Translations under genes and position numbers: made by a program
Assembly (NCBI GenBank): GCA_029263415.1
Contig: JAJCXN010000048.1
Location: 201,169-265,168 of the forward strand
DNA length: 64,000 nt
From: Acidobacteriota bacterium
GTDB taxonomy: Bacteria > Acidobacteriota > Thermoanaerobaculia > Multivoradales > Multivoraceae
Reading direction: 5' to 3'
Notes under the pieces: generated by a model
Seen by the model: the letters and a program-made list of their open reading frames with translations, nothing else
What the model was told of the DNA's origin: nothing
The model's database searches: none
In this document: piece after piece, positions 1 through 7,686 of the stretch
Position numbering within the stretch: the stretch's first letter is position 1
Layout of the letters: each line of letters begins with the position of its first letter

Positions 1-23
1 CAGCAGAATGCCCGGGCGCCGAA

Positions 24-857
24 TCACCGCTGGTGACCGTCCGGCGCCAGAAACAACGAATCCGGTACCACGACGTTATGTTGAATGGTCTGGTACACCC
101 AGGTTTGCGTACTAACCAAACCCAGGGTTGGTGAAGTGAGCAAGTGCCGCCTCGTGGTAGGCAGCCACACTCCATCGAACTCTTTGTAGTTCTCGAAGAA
201 CGCATCGTTATCGACCACGCCGACGTGATCTAGCTCGATCTGGCGGGTACTCTTCACCAACCAGGCACGCTCCTGGTCGTAGAACCTGGAGTACTGCTCC
301 CCGCTCTTGGATGTGATTCGGATCTCGTAGGCAGGCCTACCCGCCACCTCCACGGCACCCAGGTTCTTGGCCTCGGCAACGCCTGCGCGCCAGTGCACAG
401 CCGCATGTAACTGAGAGCCCTCTAGCGCACGCGTCCTTTCGACGCCTTCAAGCAAGCTTGTACTTCCGTCTCCAGCTATCTCTTCGTGGAGCGGGCTTTG
501 CATCCATACCCAAGCCTGATCCAGGTTGTTGGCCTTGACCTGAAAGAAGAACTCTCCATCGACGACTACATGGCTGTAGCCCGGCGCCTTGACGTGCTGT
601 TCGAACTTGGCCTCAAAGTCTTGCCCGGACTGCACGACAGCAAGGGTTCCGGTCGCCTTCCTACTCTCGAACGCGAGGTGTGCTGACTTGCCGCCGGTTG
701 CTTCGATATGGCGGTCGAGAATCGACTCGGCCGACGGAACGGACTCGTCGTCAGATCCCGGCGCCGAGGCCCCGAGCACCACCGCCCCCATGAGCACAAG
801 TCCTACCAATGCCTTGGCCGAATGCTGAATACTGAGCTGTCTGGATGAAGTTCTCAC
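24..857 (-). CDS. Secreted LolA-fold-like protein (outer membrane lipoprotein-sorting type)
   Basis: A 277-residue protein with an N-terminal hydrophobic signal segment (about residues 17-32) followed by a region of the form ILDRHIEATGGKSAHLAFES. That motif is typical of LolA/LppX-fold proteins that Acidobacteriota encode in many copies. The remainder is beta-strand-like with no catalytic motif. I chose the GTG at 857 because GGAGGAG lies six bases upstream; an in-frame GTG at 884 has no comparable site and falls on the edge of a dispersed repeat. The family is thought to bind lipids or lipoproteins in the periplasm, but the ligand here cannot be predicted. No operon partner is visible inside the window. 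Confidence 0.72.
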   Translation of the reverse strand: MRTSSRQLSIQHSAKALVGLVLMGAVVLGASAPGSDDESVPSAESILDRHIEATGGKSAHLAFESRKATGTLAVVQSGQDFEAKFEQHVKAPGYSHVVVDGEFFFQVKANNLDQAWVWMQSPLHEEIAGDGSTSLLEGVERTRALEGSQLHAAVHWRAGVAEAKNLGAVEVAGRPAYEIRITSKSGEQYSRFYDQERAWLVKSTRQIELDHVGVVDNDAFFENYKEFDGVWLPTTRRHLLTSPTLGLVSTQTWVYQTIQHNVVVPDSLFLAPDGHQR

Positions 858-884
858 TTGGTGCTCCTCCGGGTTGTTTCGCAC

Positions 885-1365
885 GAGTTGAGGAGGCGAC
901 CGATTGGCGACTCCCTTTGTAGGTGCGAGTGAGTGTCAAGCAGGAGTTTGGGAGGAGTTCTGGGAAAGTGTCTGGAAACTTTGGTCTTTTGGAGAGCTAG
1001 GCCCTAAGTCGCTGCGTTATTGGTCGTTGCGCAGGCCCAGCAGACACCAGCTGGAGCGCCTAGCCGCAAGCTACCGAGCAATCGCGACCGATCCCCACCA
1101 CCGTTGGACCAGGAGAACCAGAAAAAGGACGATGCAATCCGTCGAACTCGTGACAGAGACGCCATACGAACTTGGCTCTAGCAGCACGTGGTGAAACTCC
1201 CGCGGGACTGAGCGCGGGGATCTGGACGGTTAGTTCGCGCCGTAGCGAGGAGGCGATGCTGGAGTATCGTTGCCGAGTCTCCGGTCCCACGGGAGGCTTG
1301 GGCTGGCCGTCCAAACCCCCCGCGCCCGTTGGGCTTGTGCGCCGTGGCCCCATCTGCAGCACGGC
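885..1365. repeat. Dispersed repeat, copy A (truncated and diverged)
   Basis: Two blocks of this stretch match a second locus at 48481-48900 in the same orientation. Block 1 (about 885-1015) begins GAGTTGAGGAGGCG in both copies and shares GTAGGTGCGAG and GTGTCAAGC. Block 2 (about 1179-1365) shares GGTGAAACTC, GGACTGAGCGC, GAGGAGGCGATG, CCCACGGGAGGCTT and TGGCCCCATCTG. Between the blocks copy A has roughly 100 extra bases. It directly abuts the decayed reverse transcriptase at 1460-1873. Short ORFs on both strands look like by-products. The right inverted arm seen in copy B is absent here. Confidence 0.75.
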
Positions 1366-1459
1366 GTACGCTAAACGATGGCAGTGGTTGCGGTAGGGAC
1401 ACCGGTTATCCGGTGCCCCCCGCGCAGATCCCAGCGTACGCCGCTAACGCACTGGGCTC

Positions 1460-1873
1460 CTACCTTGGGTGGTTGACGAGAAGGCTCGGATCGGGCCAAG
1501 CATGTTGAATACGCGGGTCTGGAAGATACTTCTTCGCTAGGGCGCGAAAGCGAGGCCACGACATCCGGTGGCACTGGCTGCGGCGACGCAATGAATGCAT
1601 CCAGTGCCGCTCAGCCTCCGTTCGGAATGTGGGCAAGGCCGCGCTGTTGGTCGGGACAGCGTGGTAACCGAAGTAGCCACGAAGCATCGAGCCTAGCCAG
1701 CGCCCTTGTGCGGGGACCGGGAAATGACGGCGACGCTTAAGCGAAGCCTTCACCTCCATTAGCCTCCCGCGCATGCGAGATGAGCTCGTGTGGCGGCGCA
1801 AAAGCAACTTGCCTGCATGGCTCCGCTGAAGGCAACAGCAAAGTTGGCGCTGTAACCCAAAGAATTGACTCAA
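1460..1873 (-). pseudogene. C-terminal remnant of a group II intron type reverse transcriptase/maturase
   Basis: The minus-strand translation contains the C-terminal signature of group II intron type reverse transcriptases: a basic MRGRLMEVKASLKRRRH stretch, then PVPAQGRWLGSMLRGYFGYHAVP, then an FRTEAERHW..LRRRSQ block ending in WPRF..L...LPDPRIQHAWP. The palm domain with the YADD catalytic box is missing. Similarity fades upstream of about 1800, where another frame (GFESILWV up to about 1920) may continue it, which implies a frameshift. It is therefore a dead 3' fragment. On the minus strand dispersed repeat copy A lies immediately downstream, so the two may be parts of one decayed retroelement. 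Confidence 0.8.
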
Positions 1874-2137
1874 ACCCGCAAACCGGGAGAAGTTGGTTTT
1901 TCGCCTGGTCCGCTAGCTTCATGCATGGACAGACGAACTCTCAACGAGCCCTTGAAAAGGCTATCGGCAAACCTTAGCTGTGCTCGCGACAACCAACCAG
2001 CGGCAGCGGCGTACTCCCCCCTAGCCCGACGCTTCCTTTTCGATTCAAAGGGTATTGTTTTGCACTCTTCATCTCGCAACTGGTACGATAGTTACTTTCC
2101 AGCAAGAAAGAGGACTTTCTCTTTGGAGGAACGAAAG

Positions 2138-2806
2138 GTGGCGAGGTCAGTGCTCGTTGTTGGCGAGCTATCCTTTGAGACCGACTGCTTGTGTCTGGCG
2201 CTCAGGGCGACCAAGCAGTTTGACGAGGTCTCGTACTGTGCACTACCAGACCTCCGTGCCACCCCTCTCGCAGACTGTTTTCTGCTCACCACCGACTCGG
2301 GCTCATCGACCGCGCTGGCCGCACTCAAACAGGTCGTCTCGGTAGCCGGCACAAAACCGATTGTGGTTCTCCGCGGTAGCCGCGGCGGTTGGGACGATGA
2401 GGATCCGGTTGACTACTTCCGCGGCGGTGTTCAGGGCTATCTGCTCTGGGACCTCACCCTCGCCGATGTTGTTGAGGCTCTCGATGCGGCCCTCTGTGGC
2501 AACGTGGTCTGTGCCCCTTCAAAGGCCAAGCAACTCTTCGCACGACTAGCAGCGCTCGGATGTGGAGACGCAGAGGCACCGATCCACGGCCCACTCTCGC
2601 GTCGCGAGCGCCAGGTACTCGTGCTCATCGCCGACGGTTTAAGCAACGCCGATATCGCTCGCCGGCTGGGAATCTCTGTCTTCACGGTGAAGAACCATGT
2701 CCACAGCATCTTGCGAAAACTGAAGGTAACGCGACGCACCGCGGCAGTCCGCCAAGCCGACTATCGTGGATGGCTTTCCCCTCCTCGTCACGAACTGGCG
2801 AGCTAA
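2138..2806 (+). CDS. LuxR-type transcriptional regulator with receiver-like domain (1)
   Basis: A 222-residue regulator. The C-terminal 65 residues are a clear GerE/LuxR helix-turn-helix: LSRRERQVLVLIADGLSNADIARRLGISVFTVKNHVHSILRKL in family form. The N-terminal part (SVLVVGELSFETDC...) has receiver length and strand pattern, but the acidic pair after the first strand is replaced by Gly-Glu. An Asp follows strand 3 (LLTTDSGS). It may be a degenerate receiver. The start is the GTG at 2138, seven bases after GGAGGA; the longer reading frame upstream runs into the reverse-transcriptase remnant and is unlikely. It precedes a second LuxR gene and the enediyne operon on the same strand, so pathway control is a reasonable inference. 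Confidence 0.8.
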   Translation: MARSVLVVGELSFETDCLCLALRATKQFDEVSYCALPDLRATPLADCFLLTTDSGSSTALAALKQVVSVAGTKPIVVLRGSRGGWDDEDPVDYFRGGVQGYLLWDLTLADVVEALDAALCGNVVCAPSKAKQLFARLAALGCGDAEAPIHGPLSRRERQVLVLIADGLSNADIARRLGISVFTVKNHVHSILRKLKVTRRTAAVRQADYRGWLSPPRHELAS

Positions 2807-2902
2807 ACAAGGAGAAAACGAGCACACGACCCACCGAATACACTGCCAGCAAAAAGAGGGACTAGCCCGCCCCTTCGTCCATCAGATAAGGACATCGCAC
2901 CT

Positions 2903-3589
2903 GTGGATACGGCCGCTATCACTCACACCACCGTCCGCCATCGCAGCAAATCGCGCGCGCCGCGAGCCATCCTAGTTCACCACCAAGCGCTGCTCGCCGA
3001 TGTTATCGCTGTGGCCCTCAGCGACTCAGAGGCGATCAACCTGGTTGCTCGAACGCAGGTCCTTAGCGAGGTCAGTGAGCTCGCAAGCCAGGCCGAGGTC
3101 GAGATCGTACTTCTCCACGACGGCGTTGCTCGCCGCGACGCGCTGCGACTGGTTCACGAGCTCTACCGACGCGACCAGTCTGTGCAAGTGGTGGTTCTCG
3201 GAGTGACGGACAGCGGCAGTATTCTGGACTACATCGAGGCTGGTGCGTGCGCCTACACCACTCAAGGAACGACCCGCGATGAGCTCGAACGAACCGTCCG
3301 ACAGCTACGACGGGGCACCCCGCTTTGTACGCTCGCAGTTGCTGGCCGAATCTGTCGACGGATCGAACGCGGGACCCACGGCCACGCACCCCCCACCACC
3401 GGCGCGGCCCACCTAACTCGACGCGAACGTCAGGTCTTGGCACTCCTCAAGTCGGGCCTAACAAACAAGGAGATCGCGAGCGAGCTCGAGATCTCAAGCT
3501 TCACGGTGAAAAACCATGTTCATCACATCCTCACCAAACTAGCAGTCCGAAGCCGCGAGGAAGTCTTGACCGCTGGCGACACAAAATAA
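2903..3589 (+). CDS. LuxR-type transcriptional regulator with receiver-like domain (2)
   Basis: A 228-residue paralogue of the preceding gene in architecture. The N-terminal receiver-like domain (about residues 20-140) begins AILVHHQALLADV, so the usual acidic pair of response regulators is His-His. The phospho-acceptor position appears to keep Asp (VLLHDG). The C-terminal GerE domain (about residues 165-225) contains LTRRERQVLALLKSGLTNKEIA and FTVKNHVHHILTKL. The start is GTG at 2903. No histidine kinase is encoded nearby, which together with the altered acidic pocket suggests regulation not based on phosphorylation. It lies 160 bases upstream of the PKSE operon, with a pyrimidine-rich leader between. 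Confidence 0.82.
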   Translation: MDTAAITHTTVRHRSKSRAPRAILVHHQALLADVIAVALSDSEAINLVARTQVLSEVSELASQAEVEIVLLHDGVARRDALRLVHELYRRDQSVQVVVLGVTDSGSILDYIEAGACAYTTQGTTRDELERTVRQLRRGTPLCTLAVAGRICRRIERGTHGHAPPTTGAAHLTRRERQVLALLKSGLTNKEIASELEISSFTVKNHVHHILTKLAVRSREEVLTAGDTK

Positions 3590-3749
3590 CGCTGCCAAGA
3601 CAAACTAGACCAGCCCAAGTAGCCACATACGGACTAGTCCTCATAGTCCCTCAGTAGCTCTTCAATAGATCTTTCTATCCATTGCATCTTTCCTTTTCTC
3701 GCGCCTAATCTCTTCCCTACCCTAGTGACAGCTTTTGGGAGGAGTCCGA

Positions 3750-4769
3750 GTGATATCGCGCCTGAGGTCATACTTTCTTTCCATGGACGCTGCGGAAGCG
3801 ACCTTCAGCAAGCGAGGGTTCACCCCTGACCGCCAGGGTTCAGCGCTCTCATCGCCGACGGCTGTTCATTCAGAGTCCGCAAAGCAGTATCTCTTAGAAC
3901 AAGTAGGAAAAGCCTTCCTCGAGGGTTACAACCAGGCGTTGGTAACGCGTGATGTTGAGGCTCTTGCAGAGCGCCTAGTCGTCACCGAGCCGAGACTGCG
4001 TGGTTTCCAGTTCGAGGGAGCTGCGATGGGCCTCGGAATCCGCGACGCACTCTCACCATTTGGCGGACGGCTGGTTCAGCGGCTGCTCAGTACCTCGGCT
4101 GGTGAGTCCCACCACTATCTCATTCATGTCGGCGTGGGCTGGGCGATGGCGCGGCTCCCATTCTTCGCAGGCTCGCTTAGGCGGCGACTGGACCCTCTCT
4201 TGAGCGGCTTAGCGATCGATGGCTGGGGCTTTCACGATGGCTACTTCAGCCCCCGCCGCTCTTTCAAGAGCCAGGACACTTCTGGCAGGCGGCGCCTTGC
4301 CCAAGACCAAGCGCGATGCTACGACCAAGGCCTGGGTCGCAGCCTCTGGTTCGTGGAGTGCGCGGTCCCCGAACGCATCGATGCGGTCATCTCGATGTTT
4401 GACCCACCTCGCCGCGAGGATCTTTGGAGCGGAGTGGGGCTCGCCGCAGCCTACGCAGGCGGCTGCGACACGCCAGAGTTGGACGAACTCGTATCGAGAT
4501 CCGGCGGGGCGCAGGGTCACCTTCGGCAGGGGTTTCTCTTCGGTGTTGAGGCACGCGTGGCGTCGGGAATAGCTGACAACGGAACCCGATCGATCGCACA
4601 GCAGGTGCTCGGCCTCAGCCTCAGTGAGGTTAGTTCGCTGGCCCACTCCACGTTGGAGCAGTCGCGCTACGACGTCGCGGAAGACGACACAACCGCCGGA
4701 TACCTAACCTGGCGCAGAGAGGTTCGCCGGACTCTCAGCCAACCAACTACCGGGAGGCGAAGCGCATGA
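3750..4769 (+). CDS. unbL: DUF1702 / UnbL-type enediyne cassette protein
   Basis: A 339-residue protein of the DUF1702 (UnbL) family, encoded almost exclusively next to enediyne polyketide synthases. Recognisable family blocks are GWGFHDGYFSP, the acidic/aromatic DQGLGRSLWFVECA, and FDPPRREDLWSGVGLAAAYAGG in the C-terminal half. The biochemical role is not known; in characterised clusters the gene is conserved with the warhead cassette. The GTG at 3750 lies five bases after GGAGGAG and is preferred over the upstream TTG at 3735 that overlaps this site. The stop overlaps the start of the next gene (ATGA), so the two are translationally coupled. It is the first gene of the PKSE operon. Confidence 0.9.
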   Translation: MISRLRSYFLSMDAAEATFSKRGFTPDRQGSALSSPTAVHSESAKQYLLEQVGKAFLEGYNQALVTRDVEALAERLVVTEPRLRGFQFEGAAMGLGIRDALSPFGGRLVQRLLSTSAGESHHYLIHVGVGWAMARLPFFAGSLRRRLDPLLSGLAIDGWGFHDGYFSPRRSFKSQDTSGRRRLAQDQARCYDQGLGRSLWFVECAVPERIDAVISMFDPPRREDLWSGVGLAAAYAGGCDTPELDELVSRSGGAQGHLRQGFLFGVEARVASGIADNGTRSIAQQVLGLSLSEVSSLAHSTLEQSRYDVAEDDTTAGYLTWRREVRRTLSQPTTGRRSA

Positions 4770-6742
4770 TCAGAATCAACGAGAGAATCGTCTCGCTCGT
4801 TGCGGTGGCTTCACTTTTCCTCGCCGCCACCACGAGTCAGCACGCCGAGCAGTCAGCGGAGATCCTGGCTGTCGATTTCTCTTTCCGCGAGTTAGCTCTC
4901 CCCTCACCTCCTCACAGCGGCCCGAACGCAAGCCAGCGACGAACGCATCCAGCTGTTGCGCGGCTATCCTCTTGGATCTCTGCCGTCGGAGCGTCCGTCG
5001 CGGTGACCGACCTCGACCTGGATGGAGTCGCTAACGACATCTGCTACGTGGAGACCGCGACCGACCGGGTTGTGGTTACCCCAGCTCCTCAAGGCCACAC
5101 GCTCACCCCAATCCTCCGCTACGAAAGCTTCGAGCTCGACGCCTCGCCTACCCGCAGGCCGGACGGCGTCGCCCCTATGGGTTGCCTACCCGGCGACTAC
5201 AACGAAGACGGATGGATCGACCTCTTGGTCTACTACTGGGGCCGTCAGCCCGTCGTCTGGCTGCGGCGTGCTGGCGAGACCGAGACGGTCGCAAGAGACT
5301 CCTTTCTCGAACAGGAGTTCGAGATCAACCGTGGCTCCAACATCGAGCAGGAGTGGTACACCAACGCCGCGATCCAGGCCGACGTCGACGGTGACGGGCA
5401 CGTCGACTTGGTGTTCGGCAATTACTTTCAAGACGGCGTCGAGTTGCTTGGCACTCCGTCATCGAGCGATCCTGCAAAGCGGCCGCAGATGCAAGATTCG
5501 ATGTCGCGCGCTTTCAATGGCGGACACAACCGCCTGTTCCGCTGGGTGAACGCCGAAGCCGGTCGCCAGCCCAGCGTCCACTTCAAGAAAGTCAAAGACG
5601 CCTTCGCGTCCAAGGTCGCTACCGCTTGGACCTTGGCGATTGGGGCCGCCGACCTTGATGGCGATCTCTTGCCCGAACTCTACTTTGCCAACGACTTCGG
5701 CCCAGATCGTCTACTGCACAATCGGTCGACGCCTGGCAAGATTGACCTCCGCATCGTCGAAGGTGTTCGGGACTTAACCACACCAGCCTCCAAAGTGCTG
5801 GGTCGCGACTCATTCAAAGGGATGGGGGTCGATTTCGGGGATCTCAATGGCGACGGTCATTTCGATTTTTTCATCAGCAACATCGCGCAGAGCTACGCGC
5901 TCGAAGAGAGTCACCTCTTGTTCGAGAGCACCGGTCGACTCGAGTCCTTCGCCAAAGGACGCGCTCCATACCGGGATCGCAGCGAGGCCTTAGGTCTCTC
6001 ACGAAGCGGCTGGGGCTGGGATACACGACTGGAAGATTTCAACAACGATGGAACCCTAGAGGCGGTCCAGGCAACCGGATTCCTTCGGGGCGAGACCAAC
6101 CGCTGGCCGGAACTCCATGAGCTCGCGATGGGCAACGATCTGCTACTCAAACATCCCGAGTTCTGGTTCCGCTGTCAGGCGGGGGACGACCTGAGCGGCA
6201 CGGCAGTGAATCCTTTTTTCGTGCGCTCAACGGGTGGCAGGTTCGTGGATGTGGCACCTCAAGTAGGCCTGGGCCGCGACCAAATCTCACGCGCAATCGC
6301 TACCGCAGACGTGGACGCTGATGGCGACATCGATCTACTCGTTGGCAATCAGTGGGACGAGTCGTTTCTCTACCTCAACGAGTCGCGCTCAACAAGACCC
6401 TCACTCGTGCTTAGCGTTCTTTACCCCCTTGAGCCGATCGAGGCAACGCGCCTAGTTGGAACCAGTACCACTAGCGCAGGCCTGCCGCTCGGCAGTCCGG
6501 CATACGGTGCCCGAGTCGAGATCAAGACTGATTCGGGGATCACCGGAGTACGCCAAGTCGACGGCGGCAGCGGACATTCTGGTGTCCGCAGCCATGAAGT
6601 GCACTTCGGCTTAGGCGCGCTACAAGCAAGCGAGGCAGTCGCGGTACGGATCCTCTGGCGAGATGGTCTTGAAGTGCGCCAACATGACATTGCGCTAGCT
6701 CCCGGTCGTCACACATTGCTCCTCAAGCGGCAGGGGATATAG
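4766..6742 (+). CDS. unbV: UnbV-type CRTAC/ASPIC FG-GAP propeller protein of the enediyne cassette
   Basis: A 658-residue protein with an N-terminal hydrophobic signal (SLVAVASLFLAATT). Several FG-GAP/VCBS blades with Asp-rich calcium loops follow (DLDLDGVANDI, DYNEDGWIDLLV, DVDGDGHVDLVFGN, DLDGDLLPELYFANDFG, DLNGDGHFDFFISN, DVDADGDIDLLVGN). The C-terminal ASPIC/UnbV domain covers about residues 570-658 (GARVEIKTDSG..., HFGLGALQASEAVAVRILWRDG). It is the UnbV member of the conserved enediyne set UnbL-UnbV-UnbU-PKSE-TEBC. The molecular function is unresolved; the signal and propeller point to the cell envelope. It overlaps unbL by four bases and is followed after two bases by unbU. Confidence 0.92.
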   Translation: MIRINERIVSLVAVASLFLAATTSQHAEQSAEILAVDFSFRELALPSPPHSGPNASQRRTHPAVARLSSWISAVGASVAVTDLDLDGVANDICYVETATDRVVVTPAPQGHTLTPILRYESFELDASPTRRPDGVAPMGCLPGDYNEDGWIDLLVYYWGRQPVVWLRRAGETETVARDSFLEQEFEINRGSNIEQEWYTNAAIQADVDGDGHVDLVFGNYFQDGVELLGTPSSSDPAKRPQMQDSMSRAFNGGHNRLFRWVNAEAGRQPSVHFKKVKDAFASKVATAWTLAIGAADLDGDLLPELYFANDFGPDRLLHNRSTPGKIDLRIVEGVRDLTTPASKVLGRDSFKGMGVDFGDLNGDGHFDFFISNIAQSYALEESHLLFESTGRLESFAKGRAPYRDRSEALGLSRSGWGWDTRLEDFNNDGTLEAVQATGFLRGETNRWPELHELAMGNDLLLKHPEFWFRCQAGDDLSGTAVNPFFVRSTGGRFVDVAPQVGLGRDQISRAIATADVDADGDIDLLVGNQWDESFLYLNESRSTRPSLVLSVLYPLEPIEATRLVGTSTTSAGLPLGSPAYGARVEIKTDSGITGVRQVDGGSGHSGVRSHEVHFGLGALQASEAVAVRILWRDGLEVRQHDIALAPGRHTLLLKRQGI

Positions 6743-6744
6743 AG

Positions 6745-7686
6745 ATGGTAGGCCCAGCATCACCTTTGGCGCGTCCTCATCTCAAGGCACTCCGTCGCTT
6801 CGCGCTGACGCTCACGCTCTTCAACATCGCGGGTCACACCCTCCTCGGATTCGAGCAGTCTTACGCTCAGGTGCTGGTCGCCCTGGCTACCGCCTACGGA
6901 CTCGAAATCACACTCGAACTCGTACGGGCACGCTCTGAGAATCGATCATCACGGTTTGCGACGCGTGATCTGCGCAGTCTCGTCGATGCCCTGCTCTCAG
7001 CGCACATCACCGGCCTAGCGGTCTCCATGCTGCTGTATGCGAACGACCGCCTGGCACCGATCGCGTTCGCAAGCGCCGTAGCGATTTGCTCGAAGAGCCT
7101 CTTGCAGGTCCGGATTGGTGACCGACGCATGCACGTCTTCAACCCATCCAACCTCGGCATCACCGTCACCCTGCTAGCCCTCCCTTGGGTTGGGATCGCA
7201 CCGCCATACATGTTCACGCGCAATCTTGGATCTTTGTTGGACTGGCTGCTGCCGATCTTCATCGTGGCGTTGGGCTTCATGCTGAACGCACAGCTGACAA
7301 GGAAGCTCCCGTTGATCAGCGGGTGGCTGGGCGGTTTCGCACTCCAAGCCTTCATCCGCAGCGTTGTCTTCGGAATGCCCATCGCCGCGCCGCTCGCGCC
7401 GATGACCGGCGTTGCCTTCTTGCTTTTCACTTTCTACATGGTCACTGACCCTGCAACAACCCCATCAAAACCCCGGCGTCAAGTGCTCTTCGGAGCTTCC
7501 GTAGCGGCCACCTACGGCGTCCTCATGACCGCACACGTTGTCTTTGGGCTGTTCTTTGCACTCACCGCAGTCTGCGCCGCGCGCGGCGCAGCAATCGCAA
7601 TTCGAAACGCCATGCCCCTGCCACTTCGAGTACCACTGGTACTTCGAGCATCGACACACGCCCCACCGACCACGCAGGCAAAGTGA
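6745..7686 (+). CDS. unbU: UnbU-type RnfD-like integral membrane protein of the enediyne cassette
   Basis: A 313-residue polytopic membrane protein with about eight hydrophobic segments. It resembles the RnfD/NqrB fold, including the loop FNPSNLGITVTLLALPWVG, the part that in Rnf/Nqr proteins carries the flavin attachment or binding site. A second conserved block is LLFTFYMVTDPATTPSKPRRQ, which has the D-P-x-T-T-P pattern of the family. In enediyne clusters this is the UnbU/E5 protein; a transport or redox role has been suggested but not established. Its stop overlaps the GTG start of PKSE (GTGA at 7683-7686), tying membrane protein and synthase expression together. Confidence 0.92.
   Translation: MVGPASPLARPHLKALRRFALTLTLFNIAGHTLLGFEQSYAQVLVALATAYGLEITLELVRARSENRSSRFATRDLRSLVDALLSAHITGLAVSMLLYANDRLAPIAFASAVAICSKSLLQVRIGDRRMHVFNPSNLGITVTLLALPWVGIAPPYMFTRNLGSLLDWLLPIFIVALGFMLNAQLTRKLPLISGWLGGFALQAFIRSVVFGMPIAAPLAPMTGVAFLLFTFYMVTDPATTPSKPRRQVLFGASVAATYGVLMTAHVVFGLFFALTAVCAARGAAIAIRNAMPLPLRVPLVLRASTHAPPTTQAK

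Noticed and set aside
885-1365. The repeat as a group II intron with domain V
   Set aside because: GGTGAAACTC recalls domain V, but I could not draw the 34-base hairpin with the catalytic triad; kept only as a repeat.
1865-2137. N-terminal extension of the first LuxR regulator
   Set aside because: The open frame crosses the RT remnant and has no family similarity; GTG 2138 has a strong ribosome-binding site.
5022-5549. Shadow ORF inside unbV
   Set aside because: Low-complexity Ser/Thr/Arg translation opposite a well-supported gene frame.
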